DNA of 6,145 nt. It comes from Nocardia sp. GTDB taxonomy: Bacteria > Actinomycetota > Actinomycetes > Mycobacteriales > Mycobacteriaceae. This document shows, in pieces, positions 1 to 6,083 of the stretch. Each line of letters begins with the position of its first letter. Within the stretch, counting starts at the first letter, position 1. The stretch is from contig JABFXT010000148.1 in assembly GCA_013361595.1 (NCBI GenBank), forward strand, positions 1 to 6,145, written 5' to 3'. The notes beneath the pieces were generated by a model that did no database searches, was not told where the DNA came from, and saw nothing but the letters and a program-made list of their open reading frames with translations. Position numbers and translations under genes: made by a program.

Positions 1-1725
1 GCCCGTATTCCCGAGGGCGAGCTGATCTCCCTGCTGCAGGGCTACGGCTACGAGCCGCTGATCGTCGCCGGCGACGATCCCGCCCGAGTGCACCAGGACA
101 TGGCCGCGGCCGTGGACGCCTGCCTGGAGCGGATCGCACAGATCCAGCGTGCCGCGCGGGACGGCAGCGACACCACACGGCCGCATTGGCCGATGATCGT
201 ATTGCGCACCCCGAAGGGCTGGACCGGGCCGCCGATCGTGGACGGTGAACCGGTCGAGGGCACCTTCCGGGCACATCAGGTGCCGTTACCGGCCGCCCGC
301 GACAACGCGGCGCATCGGGCCGTACTCGAAGAATGGCTGCGTTCCTACCGGCCCGAGGAATTGTTCGACGAATCCGGCGCCCCGGTATCGGAACTGTGCC
401 ACCTGGTCCCGGCCGGCGGGCGGCGGATGAGCGCGAACCCGGTGGCCAACGGTGGCGCGCTGGTACGCGATCTGCGACTGCCGGACTGGCGGGGACACGC
501 GGTGGACGTCCCCGGCCCCGGTGCCACCGCGCACGAGGCGACCAGGGTGCTGGGCGGCTGGCTGCGCGCGGTGACCGCGGACAATCCCGACAACTTCCTG
601 ACCTTCGCGCCCGACGAGCTGGCCAGCAATCGGTTGCAGGACATCCTGGAGGTCACCGGCCGGAATTGGCAGTCCGAGATCGGGGTCCACGACGAGAAAC
701 TGGATCGCTACGGCCGGGTGATCGAGGTGCTGTCCGAGCATATGTGCCAGGGCCTGCTCGAGGGTTATCTGCTGACCGGCCGGCACGGGGTTTTCACCTG
801 CTACGAGGCGTTCGTGCACATCGTGGACGCCATGTTCAACCAGCACGCCAAATGGCTGGACGCGAGCGCGGCGGTACCGTGGCGGCAACCGCTGCCGAGC
901 CTGAACTATCTGTTGTCCTCCCATGTGTGGCGTCAGGATCACAACGGTTTCACCCACCAGGACCCCGGCTTCCTCGATGTGGTGCTGAACAAGAAACCCG
1001 AGATCGTGCGGGTGTACCTGCCGCCGGACGCGAACACCCTGCTGTCGGTGTACGACCACTGTCTGCGCTCACGCCACTACGTGAACGTGGTGGTGGCCGG
1101 TAAACAGCCGCAACCCGATTGGCTGCCCGCCACCGAGGCGGCCCTGCACTGCGCGCGCGGTATCGGCATCTGGGACTGGGCCGGGCAGCGTGACGAGCCG
1201 GCCACCACCCCGGATGTGGTTCTCGCCTGCGCGGGCGATGTCCCGACCCTGGAAACTCTTGCCGCCGCGGCGATCCTGCGCGAAGAACTGCCGTGGCTGC
1301 GGGTGCGGGTGGTGAACGTGGTCGATCTGATGCGGTTGCTCCCGGCCGACGAACATCCGCACGGGCTACCGGACAGCGAATTCGACACCCTGTTCACCCG
1401 CGACTCCCCGGTGATCTTCGCCTTCCACGGCTATCCGTGGCTGATCCACCGGCTCACCTATCGCCGTACCAACCATTCGGGCATGCATGTGCGGGGGTAC
1501 CGGGAACGCGGCACCACAACGACGCCCTTCGATATGGTCATGCTCAACGATCTCGACCGGTATCACCTGGTGATGGACGTGATCGATCGGGTACCGGCAT
1601 TACGGCAGCAGGCGGCCGGGCTGCGCCAGCGCATGGTCGACGCCCGGCTGCGGGCCCGGACCTGGACAAGGGAACACGGTGCCGATATCCCCGAGGTCGC
1701 GAACTGGCGCTGGCCCGGCCGGTAG
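1..1725 (+). CDS. xfp: Phosphoketolase (xylulose-5-P/fructose-6-P), C-terminal part
   Basis: Partial gene, open at the left edge: reading frame 1 is open from base 1 to the TAG at 1723-1725 (574 residues). Full family members are about 790-800 residues, so roughly the first 220 are missing. The enzyme is a cytoplasmic thiamine-diphosphate- and phosphate-dependent lyase that splits xylulose-5-P (often also fructose-6-P) into acetyl phosphate plus glyceraldehyde-3-P (or erythrose-4-P). Visible family blocks: GYGYEPL near window residues 14-20, [16 protein letters not shown] near 61-80, LSEH with Glu at window residue 246 (from memory this aligns with the ThDP-activating Glu479 of the bifidobacterial enzyme), [11 protein letters not shown], then QDHNGFTH at bases 934-957, whose Gln/His/Asn/His line the active site in known structures. 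The C-terminal domain has [17 protein letters not shown], the GTTTTPFDM block and [12 protein letters not shown]. No frameshift is seen and no conserved block is missing. No acetate kinase or phosphotransacetylase follows it here. Confidence 0.97.
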   Translation, partial: ARIPEGELISLLQGYGYEPLIVAGDDPARVHQDMAAAVDACLERIAQIQRAARDGSDTTRPHWPMIVLRTPKGWTGPPIVDGEPVEGTFRAHQVPLPAARDNAAHRAVLEEWLRSYRPEELFDESGAPVSELCHLVPAGGRRMSANPVANGGALVRDLRLPDWRGHAVDVPGPGATAHEATRVLGGWLRAVTADNPDNFLTFAPDELASNRLQDILEVTGRNWQSEIGVHDEKLDRYGRVIEVLSEHMCQGLLEGYLLTGRHGVFTCYEAFVHIVDAMFNQHAKWLDASAAVPWRQPLPSLNYLLSSHVWRQDHNGFTHQDPGFLDVVLNKKPEIVRVYLPPDANTLLSVYDHCLRSRHYVNVVVAGKQPQPDWLPATEAALHCARGIGIWDWAGQRDEPATTPDVVLACAGDVPTLETLAAAAILREELPWLRVRVVNVVDLMRLLPADEHPHGLPDSEFDTLFTRDSPVIFAFHGYPWLIHRLTYRRTNHSGMHVRGYRERGTTTTPFDMVMLNDLDRYHLVMDVIDRVPALRQQAAGLRQRMVDARLRARTWTREHGADIPEVANWRWPGR

Positions 1726-1761
1726 GTATCCGAGAGACGACCACGCCGGGATCCGGAGGTT

Positions 1762-1784
1762 CCGGCGCGGGGTGATCGCGCCGG
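1762..1784 (+). terminator. GC hairpin just after xfp (possible U-less terminator)
   Basis: Perfect 8-bp inverted repeat: CCGGCGCG at 1762-1769 pairs with CGCGCCGG at 1777-1784, with a 7-base loop. It begins 36 bases after the phosphoketolase stop. No T-run follows, so it is not a classical intrinsic terminator. Actinobacteria are thought to use some U-poor hairpins, so the role is inference from position and stem strength. Confidence 0.45.
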
Positions 1785-1823
1785 CGTGAGCGAGCCCGGT
1801 ACCGACGCGGCCGCGTTCGACCA

Positions 1824-1842
1824 CGACCCCACAGCGGGGTCG
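1824..1842 (+). terminator. Second GC hairpin downstream of xfp
   Basis: Perfect 7-bp stem CGACCCC (1824-1830) / GGGGTCG (1836-1842) with the 5-base loop ACAGC, about 100 bases after the phosphoketolase stop. No T-tract follows. It could be a back-up to the hairpin at 1762-1784. GC-rich DNA gives such stems by chance fairly often, so confidence is modest. Confidence 0.35.
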
Positions 1843-2032
1843 CCACCCGCGTGCCCTACCGGTTCGGGACGGTTGCGGGCTCTTCTGTCGCCCGCCCCGA
1901 TCCGCCCGGGCGTCGAGCGCCGTCAACCGGGCTATCTCCGGATCGGCTGCGGCCCCGGGTATCTGCGTACGGACAGTCCGCGCCCGCCACGCGACTGTGG
2001 TCCGGGCCTGCACCGGCCGTCGGCGCCACGGG

Positions 2033-2122
2033 GATACGCCCTGCGTATCGAGGCTCTGGATCGGCTTGTGACCGGGAGACCCCGGTCGCGGGGACGCGGG
2101 ACGGTGTTCGCAGTGCCGTCCC
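2033..2122 (+). other. Cluster of three consecutive hairpins (possible structured RNA)
   Basis: Three stem-loops lie within 90 bases. First, GATACGC 2033-2039 / GCGTATC 2043-2049, 7 bp with a 3-base loop. Second, GACCGGG 2070-2076 / CCCGGTC 2081-2087 with the tetraloop AGAC; as + strand RNA it extends outward through G-U and G-C pairs to 2065/2092, giving 12 pairs. Third, GGGACGG 2098-2104 / CCGTCCC 2116-2122, extended inward by two G-U pairs. The G-U extensions favour the + strand as the transcribed one. This could be a small RNA, an untranslated leader, a terminator cluster, or chance folding in GC-rich DNA. I cannot assign a known RNA family. Confidence 0.3.
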
Positions 2123-2182
2123 TGGAGTCCGAAGCGCTCGCGCCCCGGCGGTAGGCCCACCCCGATACCGGACGGCCAAACT

Positions 2183-2200
2183 TTTCCCATCAATGGGAAA
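2183..2200. promoter_or_regulatory. Perfect 18-bp palindrome, probable operator
   Basis: TTTCCCAT (2183-2190) and ATGGGAAA (2193-2200) are exact inverted repeats separated by CA. It sits at the head of the AT-rich segment, 123 bases before the ATG of the small exported protein. The tight two-base spacer and AT-flanked arms look like a binding site for a dimeric regulator rather than an RNA terminator. The regulator is unknown. As a hairpin it would be too weak and too tightly closed to stop transcription. Confidence 0.45.
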
Positions 2201-2316
2201 TGCATGGACGCTTATTCAAACACTCGTGTACCGTACCGTTGCATAGCGGCACATAGAACTACGGACCCACATACATTGACTCACCGTAGACGTTCTAATG
2301 CCGGAACAGAACGGAG
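2201..2316 (+). promoter_or_regulatory. Presumed promoter region and RBS of the small exported protein
   Basis: AT-rich segment directly before the gene. The ribosome binding site is GGAG at 2313-2316, six bases before ATG 2323. Promoter boxes are not certain: TTGACT at 2276-2281 is a good -35 match, but the -10-like TCTAAT at 2294-2299 is only 12 bases away. TACATT at 2272-2277 fits a loose TANNNT -10 box but lacks a good -35. An inverted repeat CTACGG (2259-2264) / CCGTAG (2284-2289) brackets the TTGACT box. Confidence 0.35.
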
Positions 2317-2322
2317 CACGCC

Positions 2323-2637
2323 ATGACCATCGCCCGCAACTTCGGATTCGTGAAGAGAATCGCCGCCGCCGCTGTACTGGCCGGAGCGCTCGCCGCGATC
2401 CCCGCCACCGTCGCCCCGCAGCTGGCCTTCGCCGATACGCCCGGCCACAGCAGCCGTGACGATTCCCATCCGGGCAAGGGCAGCTACGGCGATACCCACG
2501 ACCTCCCCAGCGACCCCAGCAACCGCAGCGAGCCGGTGCACGCGATCCCGGCCGAGCGCAGCTTCACCTATGACAACGACCAGGGCGGCTACCTCGACAT
2601 CTGTGCCTACAAGCCGTACTACTACGCCTGCCGGTGA
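2323..2637 (+). CDS. Small exported protein with signal peptide and C-terminal two-cysteine aromatic motif
   Basis: A 104-residue protein starting at ATG 2323, supported by GGAG six bases upstream and by the signal peptide starting right there. Residues 1-12 are the basic n-region (two Arg-type charges plus KR), about 13-34 an Ala-rich hydrophobic core, and AFA at 35-37 a good signal peptidase I site, so the mature chain would be 67 residues starting DTP. No lipobox cysteine is present. The mature part is hydrophilic, rich in Asp, Ser, His, Gly and Pro, and net acidic. It ends in an aromatic stretch with Cys94 and Cys103 bracketing eight residues (AYKPYYYA), which could close one disulfide loop outside the cell. 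No enzyme motif or known domain is recognised. It may be a secreted peptide or envelope-associated protein; that role is inference. The gene is monocistronic by context: the next gene converges on it after 16 bases. Confidence 0.85.
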   Translation: MTIARNFGFVKRIAAAAVLAGALAAIPATVAPQLAFADTPGHSSRDDSHPGKGSYGDTHDLPSDPSNRSEPVHAIPAERSFTYDNDQGGYLDICAYKPYYYACR

Positions 2638-2653
2638 TATCGGCGCCGCGCGG

Positions 2654-5206
2654 TCACTGTCCGTCGGGCAGGCGCGGCGTACGCCGCCGGTTCCGGGGAC
2701 GGCCGGCGGCGGTAACGCGTTCGGCGTCCACCGCCCCGGCGAGGTGGACCGGAATATGATCCGGGATCTGCCGGCGGGAGCCGATCAGTAGCTTCTGCCG
2801 GATGCTGGCGACTTGCGCGTCCACCGTCCGCACCGAACTACCACGCCGCTGCGCGATGGCACTGTTCGGCCAGCCCGCGGCGGCCAGGATCGCGACCTCG
2901 CGTTCGGCCGGCGAGAGATTGTCCCAGCGTGAATCGGCCGGTTCACCACGATCTACCGGTGTGTCCGCCACAATCGGGCGCACCGGCCAGCGGTGACGCA
3001 GGTACTCCCGTACCGCGTCGCCACCGGGGCGGAACTGTCCGCCCCGATGCTCGGCAGCGGCGAAATCCGCCGGACCGATGATCACCGTCGCGACCTCGGT
3101 CGCGCGGTGTACGCCGAGCACCACCATCGGCACCCGCTCGATACATATCCCCATCGTGCGGTGGCAGGTCCGGAAAACCCCGACCAGCCAAGCCAGTTCG
3201 GTGGCACGGATGCGGATGGCCGCCGCGGCACCCAACGCGGCGGGATCCCCGGCGAGCACCTGGGTCAGCACGAGCATGCACACCGCTACCGCCCACGAGG
3301 TCATCCAGGTGTCCCGCCCCGAACCCAGTTCGGATACCGCCGCGTGGGCAGGTTCCAGTGCGGCGGCCGGGTCGGCGGAGCGCGCCAGCGCCAGCGTGCG
3401 CGCCACCCCGGCCCAGCGGGCGGCCGACGAGGACTCCGAGGCCAGCGAGCGCTCCAGATGCCGCCGGGTCATCCGGTCGGCCTGCTCCGGATCCCCCAGC
3501 ATGGCGGCCGCGAGCGCGGCGAAGATCTGACCGCGCTCGAGCCCGACCCGGTCACCCTGTGCGGTGAACTTGCTGCCGGCCCGCTCCAGCACGGTAATGG
3601 CCCCGGGGTCCATCCGGAACAGCATGAGTTCCAGCCCCCAGATCCATTCGACCGACGCCGGCAGGTCCGAATCGGCTTCCGGCGTATCCCGCCAGTTCCG
3701 GTCACCCGGCCCACCCGGTACGCGGCCGGCGACGCATTCGTCGAGCAGGGCGGCGGCCCGATCGGCTTCGCCCTGCCACAGGTAGTACCAGCCGAGCAGC
3801 GCGGTGGCCCGGATGTGATGTTCGGTGGTCCCGCGGCCGCGGGTGACCTCCAGGGCCTCGGCGGTGAGCCTGGTCAGCGCCCGGCTACCACCTTTGATGA
3901 ACGGCACCCAGACCGACAGCAGTACCGACGCCGTCTCCAGGCCGACCATCGCCTCTTCGGGATCGGCCAGCCCGGTTTCGATTCCCATCAGGATGTCGTC
4001 CCAGGAAGTGCGCGCCCATTCGAGCCAGGACCGTTCGCGCGGCCCGTACCAGAGCGACCGGGCCGCGACCACTCGATCCCGGTGGTAGCGGCGATGCCGG
4101 GCGGCCATCCGGCTCGCCTCGGCCGGTTCCCGGCGCAGGCGGTCGCCGGCGAATACGCGCACGCTCTCCACCAGATACCAGCGCACACTCGTCTCGGCAC
4201 GGAAGGTCGAGACCAGGGAGCGTTCGGCCAGCCGCTCCAGCAGCGGAGCCACCAGCCCGGCGGGCAGTGCGTCGTCCGCGCAGACCGCGACGACGGCGGG
4301 CAGCTCGACTCCGTTGCGCTGCGGCGTCACCCCGTCGGTTTCGTAACCGGGCGCGAATACCGACATCCGTTGCAGAAGTAACTGTTCATCGTTCGCGCAC
4401 AGGTCGAAGGACCAGGCGATCACGTCGTAGACCCCGCGATGCCGCCGCTCGGTGCCCGCCCGCGCGCTCTGCGCCCACTGCATCCGCTGGTCGGCGGCGT
4501 CACCGGTGAGTTCGGCCAGCACCATGGCGGGCGGCTGGTGCCGCAACCGGGCCGCGGCGAGCCGAATGAAGAGCGGGTTGCGCTCGACCCGGTGGCAGAT
4601 CCGGCGGACGACCGCGAGTTGCGCTGGATCGTCGGATATCGGGCAGCCGGTGAACTCGGCACGCTGCCGGAACAGTTGCAGCGATTCGAACGACGACAGT
4701 GGCGGTACGGCGAGGATGTACTCGTCGGCCCAGCCGATGGGTTCGCGGCTGGTGGCGAGCACGGTCAGTCCGGGGGTGGTCGCGAGCAGGTCGATCACCG
4801 CGCGCCCGGCGGCCGCGAGCACGTGCTCGCAACTGTCCAGTACCAGGATCGCGTGCTCGGCCAGCGCGCCCGCCCGGGGCCCCACCCCGACATCCAGCGC
4901 GTCGGGGTCGCTGATATCGGTGCGCACCACCGAGCGCAGCACGTTCTCCGCCGAATCGCCGCAGTCACGTTCGAGTTCGGCCAGGCGCGCCCAGTACACC
5001 GGCCGGCCGGGATCGGCGCGGCTGATCCGCCGCATCGCCTCGGCGGCCAGCCTGGTCTTACCGATTCCGCCCTGGCCGATCAAGGTGACCAGCCGAGCGG
5101 TACCCGAGGACAACAGGTCGTGCAGGCGCGCGAGTTCCCGCATCCGACCGAAGAACTCGGTCGCCGGTACGGCCGGGGCCGCGCCGTCCGGGTAGATCAC
5201 CGCCAT
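2654..5206 (-). CDS. LuxR-family transcriptional regulator with N-terminal STAND ATPase domain
   Basis: An 850-residue cytoplasmic regulator of the large ATP-binding LuxR type: signal- and ATP-dependent oligomerisation is thought to expose the C-terminal DNA-binding domain. Residues 1-30 hold the FFGRMREL entry motif; Walker A GQGGIGKT is at 44-51 (Lys50), Walker B ILVLD at 120-124 followed by SCEH, and TSRE at 152-155. The NPLFIRLAAARL block (210-221), the YDVIAWSFDLC block (260-270) and YLVESVRVFA (344-353) match the usual order after the NTPase. Residues about 380-740 are helical and TPR-like by eye, the likely sensor. The LuxR/NarL helix-turn-helix spans about 764-812 and is followed by an unusual Arg-rich tail (835-845). 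ATG 5206 is the only plausible start: the frame has no other ATG, GTG or TTG between it and an upstream stop at 5255-5257. No Shine-Dalgarno precedes it. Target genes and ligand are unknown. Confidence 0.93.
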   Translation of the reverse strand: MAVIYPDGAAPAVPATEFFGRMRELARLHDLLSSGTARLVTLIGQGGIGKTRLAAEAMRRISRADPGRPVYWARLAELERDCGDSAENVLRSVVRTDISDPDALDVGVGPRAGALAEHAILVLDSCEHVLAAAGRAVIDLLATTPGLTVLATSREPIGWADEYILAVPPLSSFESLQLFRQRAEFTGCPISDDPAQLAVVRRICHRVERNPLFIRLAAARLRHQPPAMVLAELTGDAADQRMQWAQSARAGTERRHRGVYDVIAWSFDLCANDEQLLLQRMSVFAPGYETDGVTPQRNGVELPAVVAVCADDALPAGLVAPLLERLAERSLVSTFRAETSVRWYLVESVRVFAGDRLRREPAEASRMAARHRRYHRDRVVAARSLWYGPRERSWLEWARTSWDDILMGIETGLADPEEAMVGLETASVLLSVWVPFIKGGSRALTRLTAEALEVTRGRGTTEHHIRATALLGWYYLWQGEADRAAALLDECVAGRVPGGPGDRNWRDTPEADSDLPASVEWIWGLELMLFRMDPGAITVLERAGSKFTAQGDRVGLERGQIFAALAAAMLGDPEQADRMTRRHLERSLASESSSAARWAGVARTLALARSADPAAALEPAHAAVSELGSGRDTWMTSWAVAVCMLVLTQVLAGDPAALGAAAAIRIRATELAWLVGVFRTCHRTMGICIERVPMVVLGVHRATEVATVIIGPADFAAAEHRGGQFRPGGDAVREYLRHRWPVRPIVADTPVDRGEPADSRWDNLSPAEREVAILAAAGWPNSAIAQRRGSSVRTVDAQVASIRQKLLIGSRRQIPDHIPVHLAGAVDAERVTAAGRPRNRRRTPRLPDGQ
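2682..2711. terminator. Strong GC hairpin in the convergent overlap zone
   Basis: CGCCGCCGG (2682-2690) pairs perfectly with CCGGCGGCG (2703-2711) across a 12-base loop. It begins 44 bases after the stop of the small exported gene and lies inside the last codons of the opposing LuxR-type gene (the Arg-rich tail). It could terminate + strand transcripts. The alternative is simple codon bias for Arg and Pro codons. No T-tract follows. Confidence 0.3.
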
Positions 5207-5214
5207 GACAACGT

Positions 5215-5244
5215 AAATTAGTGCACGTCGCGACGGGCCGTCCG
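5215..5244 (-). promoter_or_regulatory. Putative leaderless promoter of the LuxR-type regulator
   Basis: On the - strand, TAATTT (5220-5215) fits the TANNNT -10 pattern of actinobacterial housekeeping promoters. A weak -35 candidate CGGACG (5244-5239) lies 18 bases upstream and shares only the GAC core. Only eight bases separate TAATTT from ATG 5206, so transcription would start at or within about two bases of the start codon. That agrees with the absence of a Shine-Dalgarno sequence. Confidence 0.4.
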
Positions 5245-5294
5245 GCGAACCCGGTCATTTCACGAGCAGCCCACTCCGCTACGCATCGTGACGC

Positions 5295-5867
5295 TCAGCA
5301 CATCACACAGGCCTGCTGGCGGTAGTGCATCTGGACCACCGCGCTGTCGAAGGTCAGCACGTCCACCAATTGCAGCCCGCTCGTATCGACCGGCGACCGG
5401 AACAGCGGGACCCCGCCGCCCAGCAACAGCGGATGCACGAAGAGCCGGAACTCGTCGATGAGGTCGTGGGCCATGAACGAACGTGCGGTTTCGGCGCCGC
5501 CGAACAACACCATGTCCTGCCCCGCCGCCCGGCGCTGCCGGATCTCCTCGATCGGATCCGGTCCGGTGACCCGGGTGTTCCACGACGGGTTACGCAGGGT
5601 GCGGGATACGACGAGTTTGGGCGCGGCGCGCCAGAATCGCGCGAATTCGACATAGAACGGGGAAACCGGGGCCAGATCCGCGGTGGGCCAGAAGGCCGAC
5701 AGGATCTCGTAGGTTCGCCGCCCGTACAGCAGCAGATCGGCGCTGCGGAGTTCATCCAGGTATTCGGTACAGAGTTCCTCGTCGACGACCGGCCAGTGGA
5801 CCGCCTCGTCGGGTCCCTCGGCGAACCCGTCGAGTGATATCTGCATCCACAGTGTCACGCTTCCCAT
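5295..5867 (-). CDS. Dihydrofolate reductase / RibD C-terminal-fold family protein
   Basis: A 190-residue protein of the family with the dihydrofolate reductase and RibD C-terminal fold, usually NADPH-binding reductases of unknown substrate. Start ATG 5867 is chosen because GAGG lies five bases upstream and the protein then opens with the family's usual strand, SLDGF at 11-15. An in-frame ATG at 5933 would add 22 Cys/Ala/Arg-rich residues unlike the family. Visible motifs are YGRRTYE (48-54), KLVVSRTL (84-91), VLFGGAETARSF (120-131, the glycine turn expected at the cofactor), and LFVHPLLLGGGVPLF (142-156). Length is normal for the family. The C-terminus ends QQACVMC, with two cysteines past the usual end of the last strand. 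It lies 88 bases upstream of the LuxR-type gene on the same strand; co-transcription is possible but not shown. It is unlikely to be the cell's essential folate enzyme. Confidence 0.9.
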   Translation of the reverse strand: MGSVTLWMQISLDGFAEGPDEAVHWPVVDEELCTEYLDELRSADLLLYGRRTYEILSAFWPTADLAPVSPFYVEFARFWRAAPKLVVSRTLRNPSWNTRVTGPDPIEEIRQRRAAGQDMVLFGGAETARSFMAHDLIDEFRLFVHPLLLGGGVPLFRSPVDTSGLQLVDVLTFDSAVVQMHYRQQACVMC

Positions 5868-5949
5868 TCCAGCCTCATCTACCGCGTCAGGTGCCAAGAA
5901 GCAGATTCTGCACCCGCACCGGGCCGCGCGCATCCGTAGAAAGGAGGAA

Positions 5950-5970
5950 AGTTACCTAAGTAGCTGTCAG
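5950..5970 (-). promoter_or_regulatory. Operator-like dyad beside a -35-like box, upstream of the reductase
   Basis: AGTTACCTAAGTAGCT at 5950-5965 is an imperfect palindrome: six of eight positions in each arm are symmetric, with no spacer. On the - strand it directly follows CTGACA (5970-5965), which matches the -35 consensus at five of six positions, so a bound regulator would cover the promoter spacer. No good -10 is seen at the right distance. TAACTT (5954-5949) is only 10 bases away. The dyad is 83 bases upstream of the reductase start, and AT-rich against its surroundings. Confidence 0.3.
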
Positions 5971-6042
5971 CCGTGAGGTTGATCGGCGAATGGAAGAGCC
6001 GCCGTCGAATGTACCGTCATCCGGCGCAACACCGCTCGATCC

Positions 6043-6082
6043 GTTCCCAACCCGGGGAACCCGGCACGGATCCGTACGCCGG
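6043..6082 (-). terminator. Paired hairpins behind the partial right-edge gene
   Basis: Two stems follow the stop at 6084-6086 on the - strand. The first is 6082-6061: five outer pairs (CCGGC/GCCGG) and three inner pairs around GATC, with a two-base bulge. The second is 6060-6043: GTTCCC (6043-6048) / GGGAAC (6055-6060) with a six-base loop. There is no T-tract. Position immediately after a stop codon supports a termination role. Confidence 0.35.
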
Positions 6083-6083
6083 T

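Larger units (their letters stand above)
1726..2322. other. 597-base intergenic stretch without a convincing gene
   Basis: This stretch separates the phosphoketolase stop from the start of the small exported protein. Several frames stay open on both strands (for example GTG 1786 to 2154 on +), but their products are Arg/Pro/Gly-rich, match no family I know and have no lysine or clear domain pattern, so I read them as GC-driven chance. The first about 450 bases are GC-rich and contain hairpins at 1762-1784 and 1824-1842 and a cluster at 2033-2122. Composition changes sharply near 2176: up to about 2300 the sequence is markedly AT-richer and carries the palindrome at 2183-2200 and other repeated short motifs, as expected for a promoter region. 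Confidence 0.6.

Noticed and set aside
286..1059. 257-codon - strand open frame
   Set aside because: Antisense shadow of the phosphoketolase, whose family blocks run unbroken through the same bases.
1786..2154. 122-codon + strand open frame starting GTG in the gene-free stretch
   Set aside because: The product is Arg/Pro/Gly-rich with no lysine or asparagine and no recognisable motif; no clear ribosome binding site; other frames are equally open; about a fifth of its codons end in A or T, close to what background GC content predicts.
1600..2205. 201-codon - strand open frame overlapping the phosphoketolase end
   Set aside because: It overlaps a confident gene antisense, its composition is the usual GC-driven Arg/Pro/Gly mix, and its start lies in the palindrome region.
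2276..2299. TTGACT plus TCTAAT as a sigma-70-type promoter
   Set aside because: The spacer is only 12 bases instead of about 17, so the two boxes cannot be paired with confidence.
2993..4381. 462-codon + strand open frame
   Set aside because: Antisense shadow of the LuxR-type regulator; Arg/Pro/Gly-rich, with no family resemblance.
4439..5221. 260-codon + strand open frame
   Set aside because: Antisense shadow of the ATPase domain of the LuxR-type regulator, where the Walker motifs confirm the - strand reading.
5226..5235. CGTCGCGACG 10-bp palindrome before the LuxR-type gene
   Set aside because: Short, all but two bases G/C, and of a kind expected by chance at this base composition; no supporting context.
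5868..5933. Upstream in-frame ATG at 5933 for the reductase
   Set aside because: It would add 22 Cys/Ala/Arg-rich residues absent from the family and has no good Shine-Dalgarno; ATG 5867 has GAGG at five bases and gives the normal family start.
5941..5947. AAGGAGG on the + strand, a near-perfect Shine-Dalgarno
   Set aside because: No start codon follows at a usable distance and an in-frame stop-rich sequence comes next, so it is probably coincidental.
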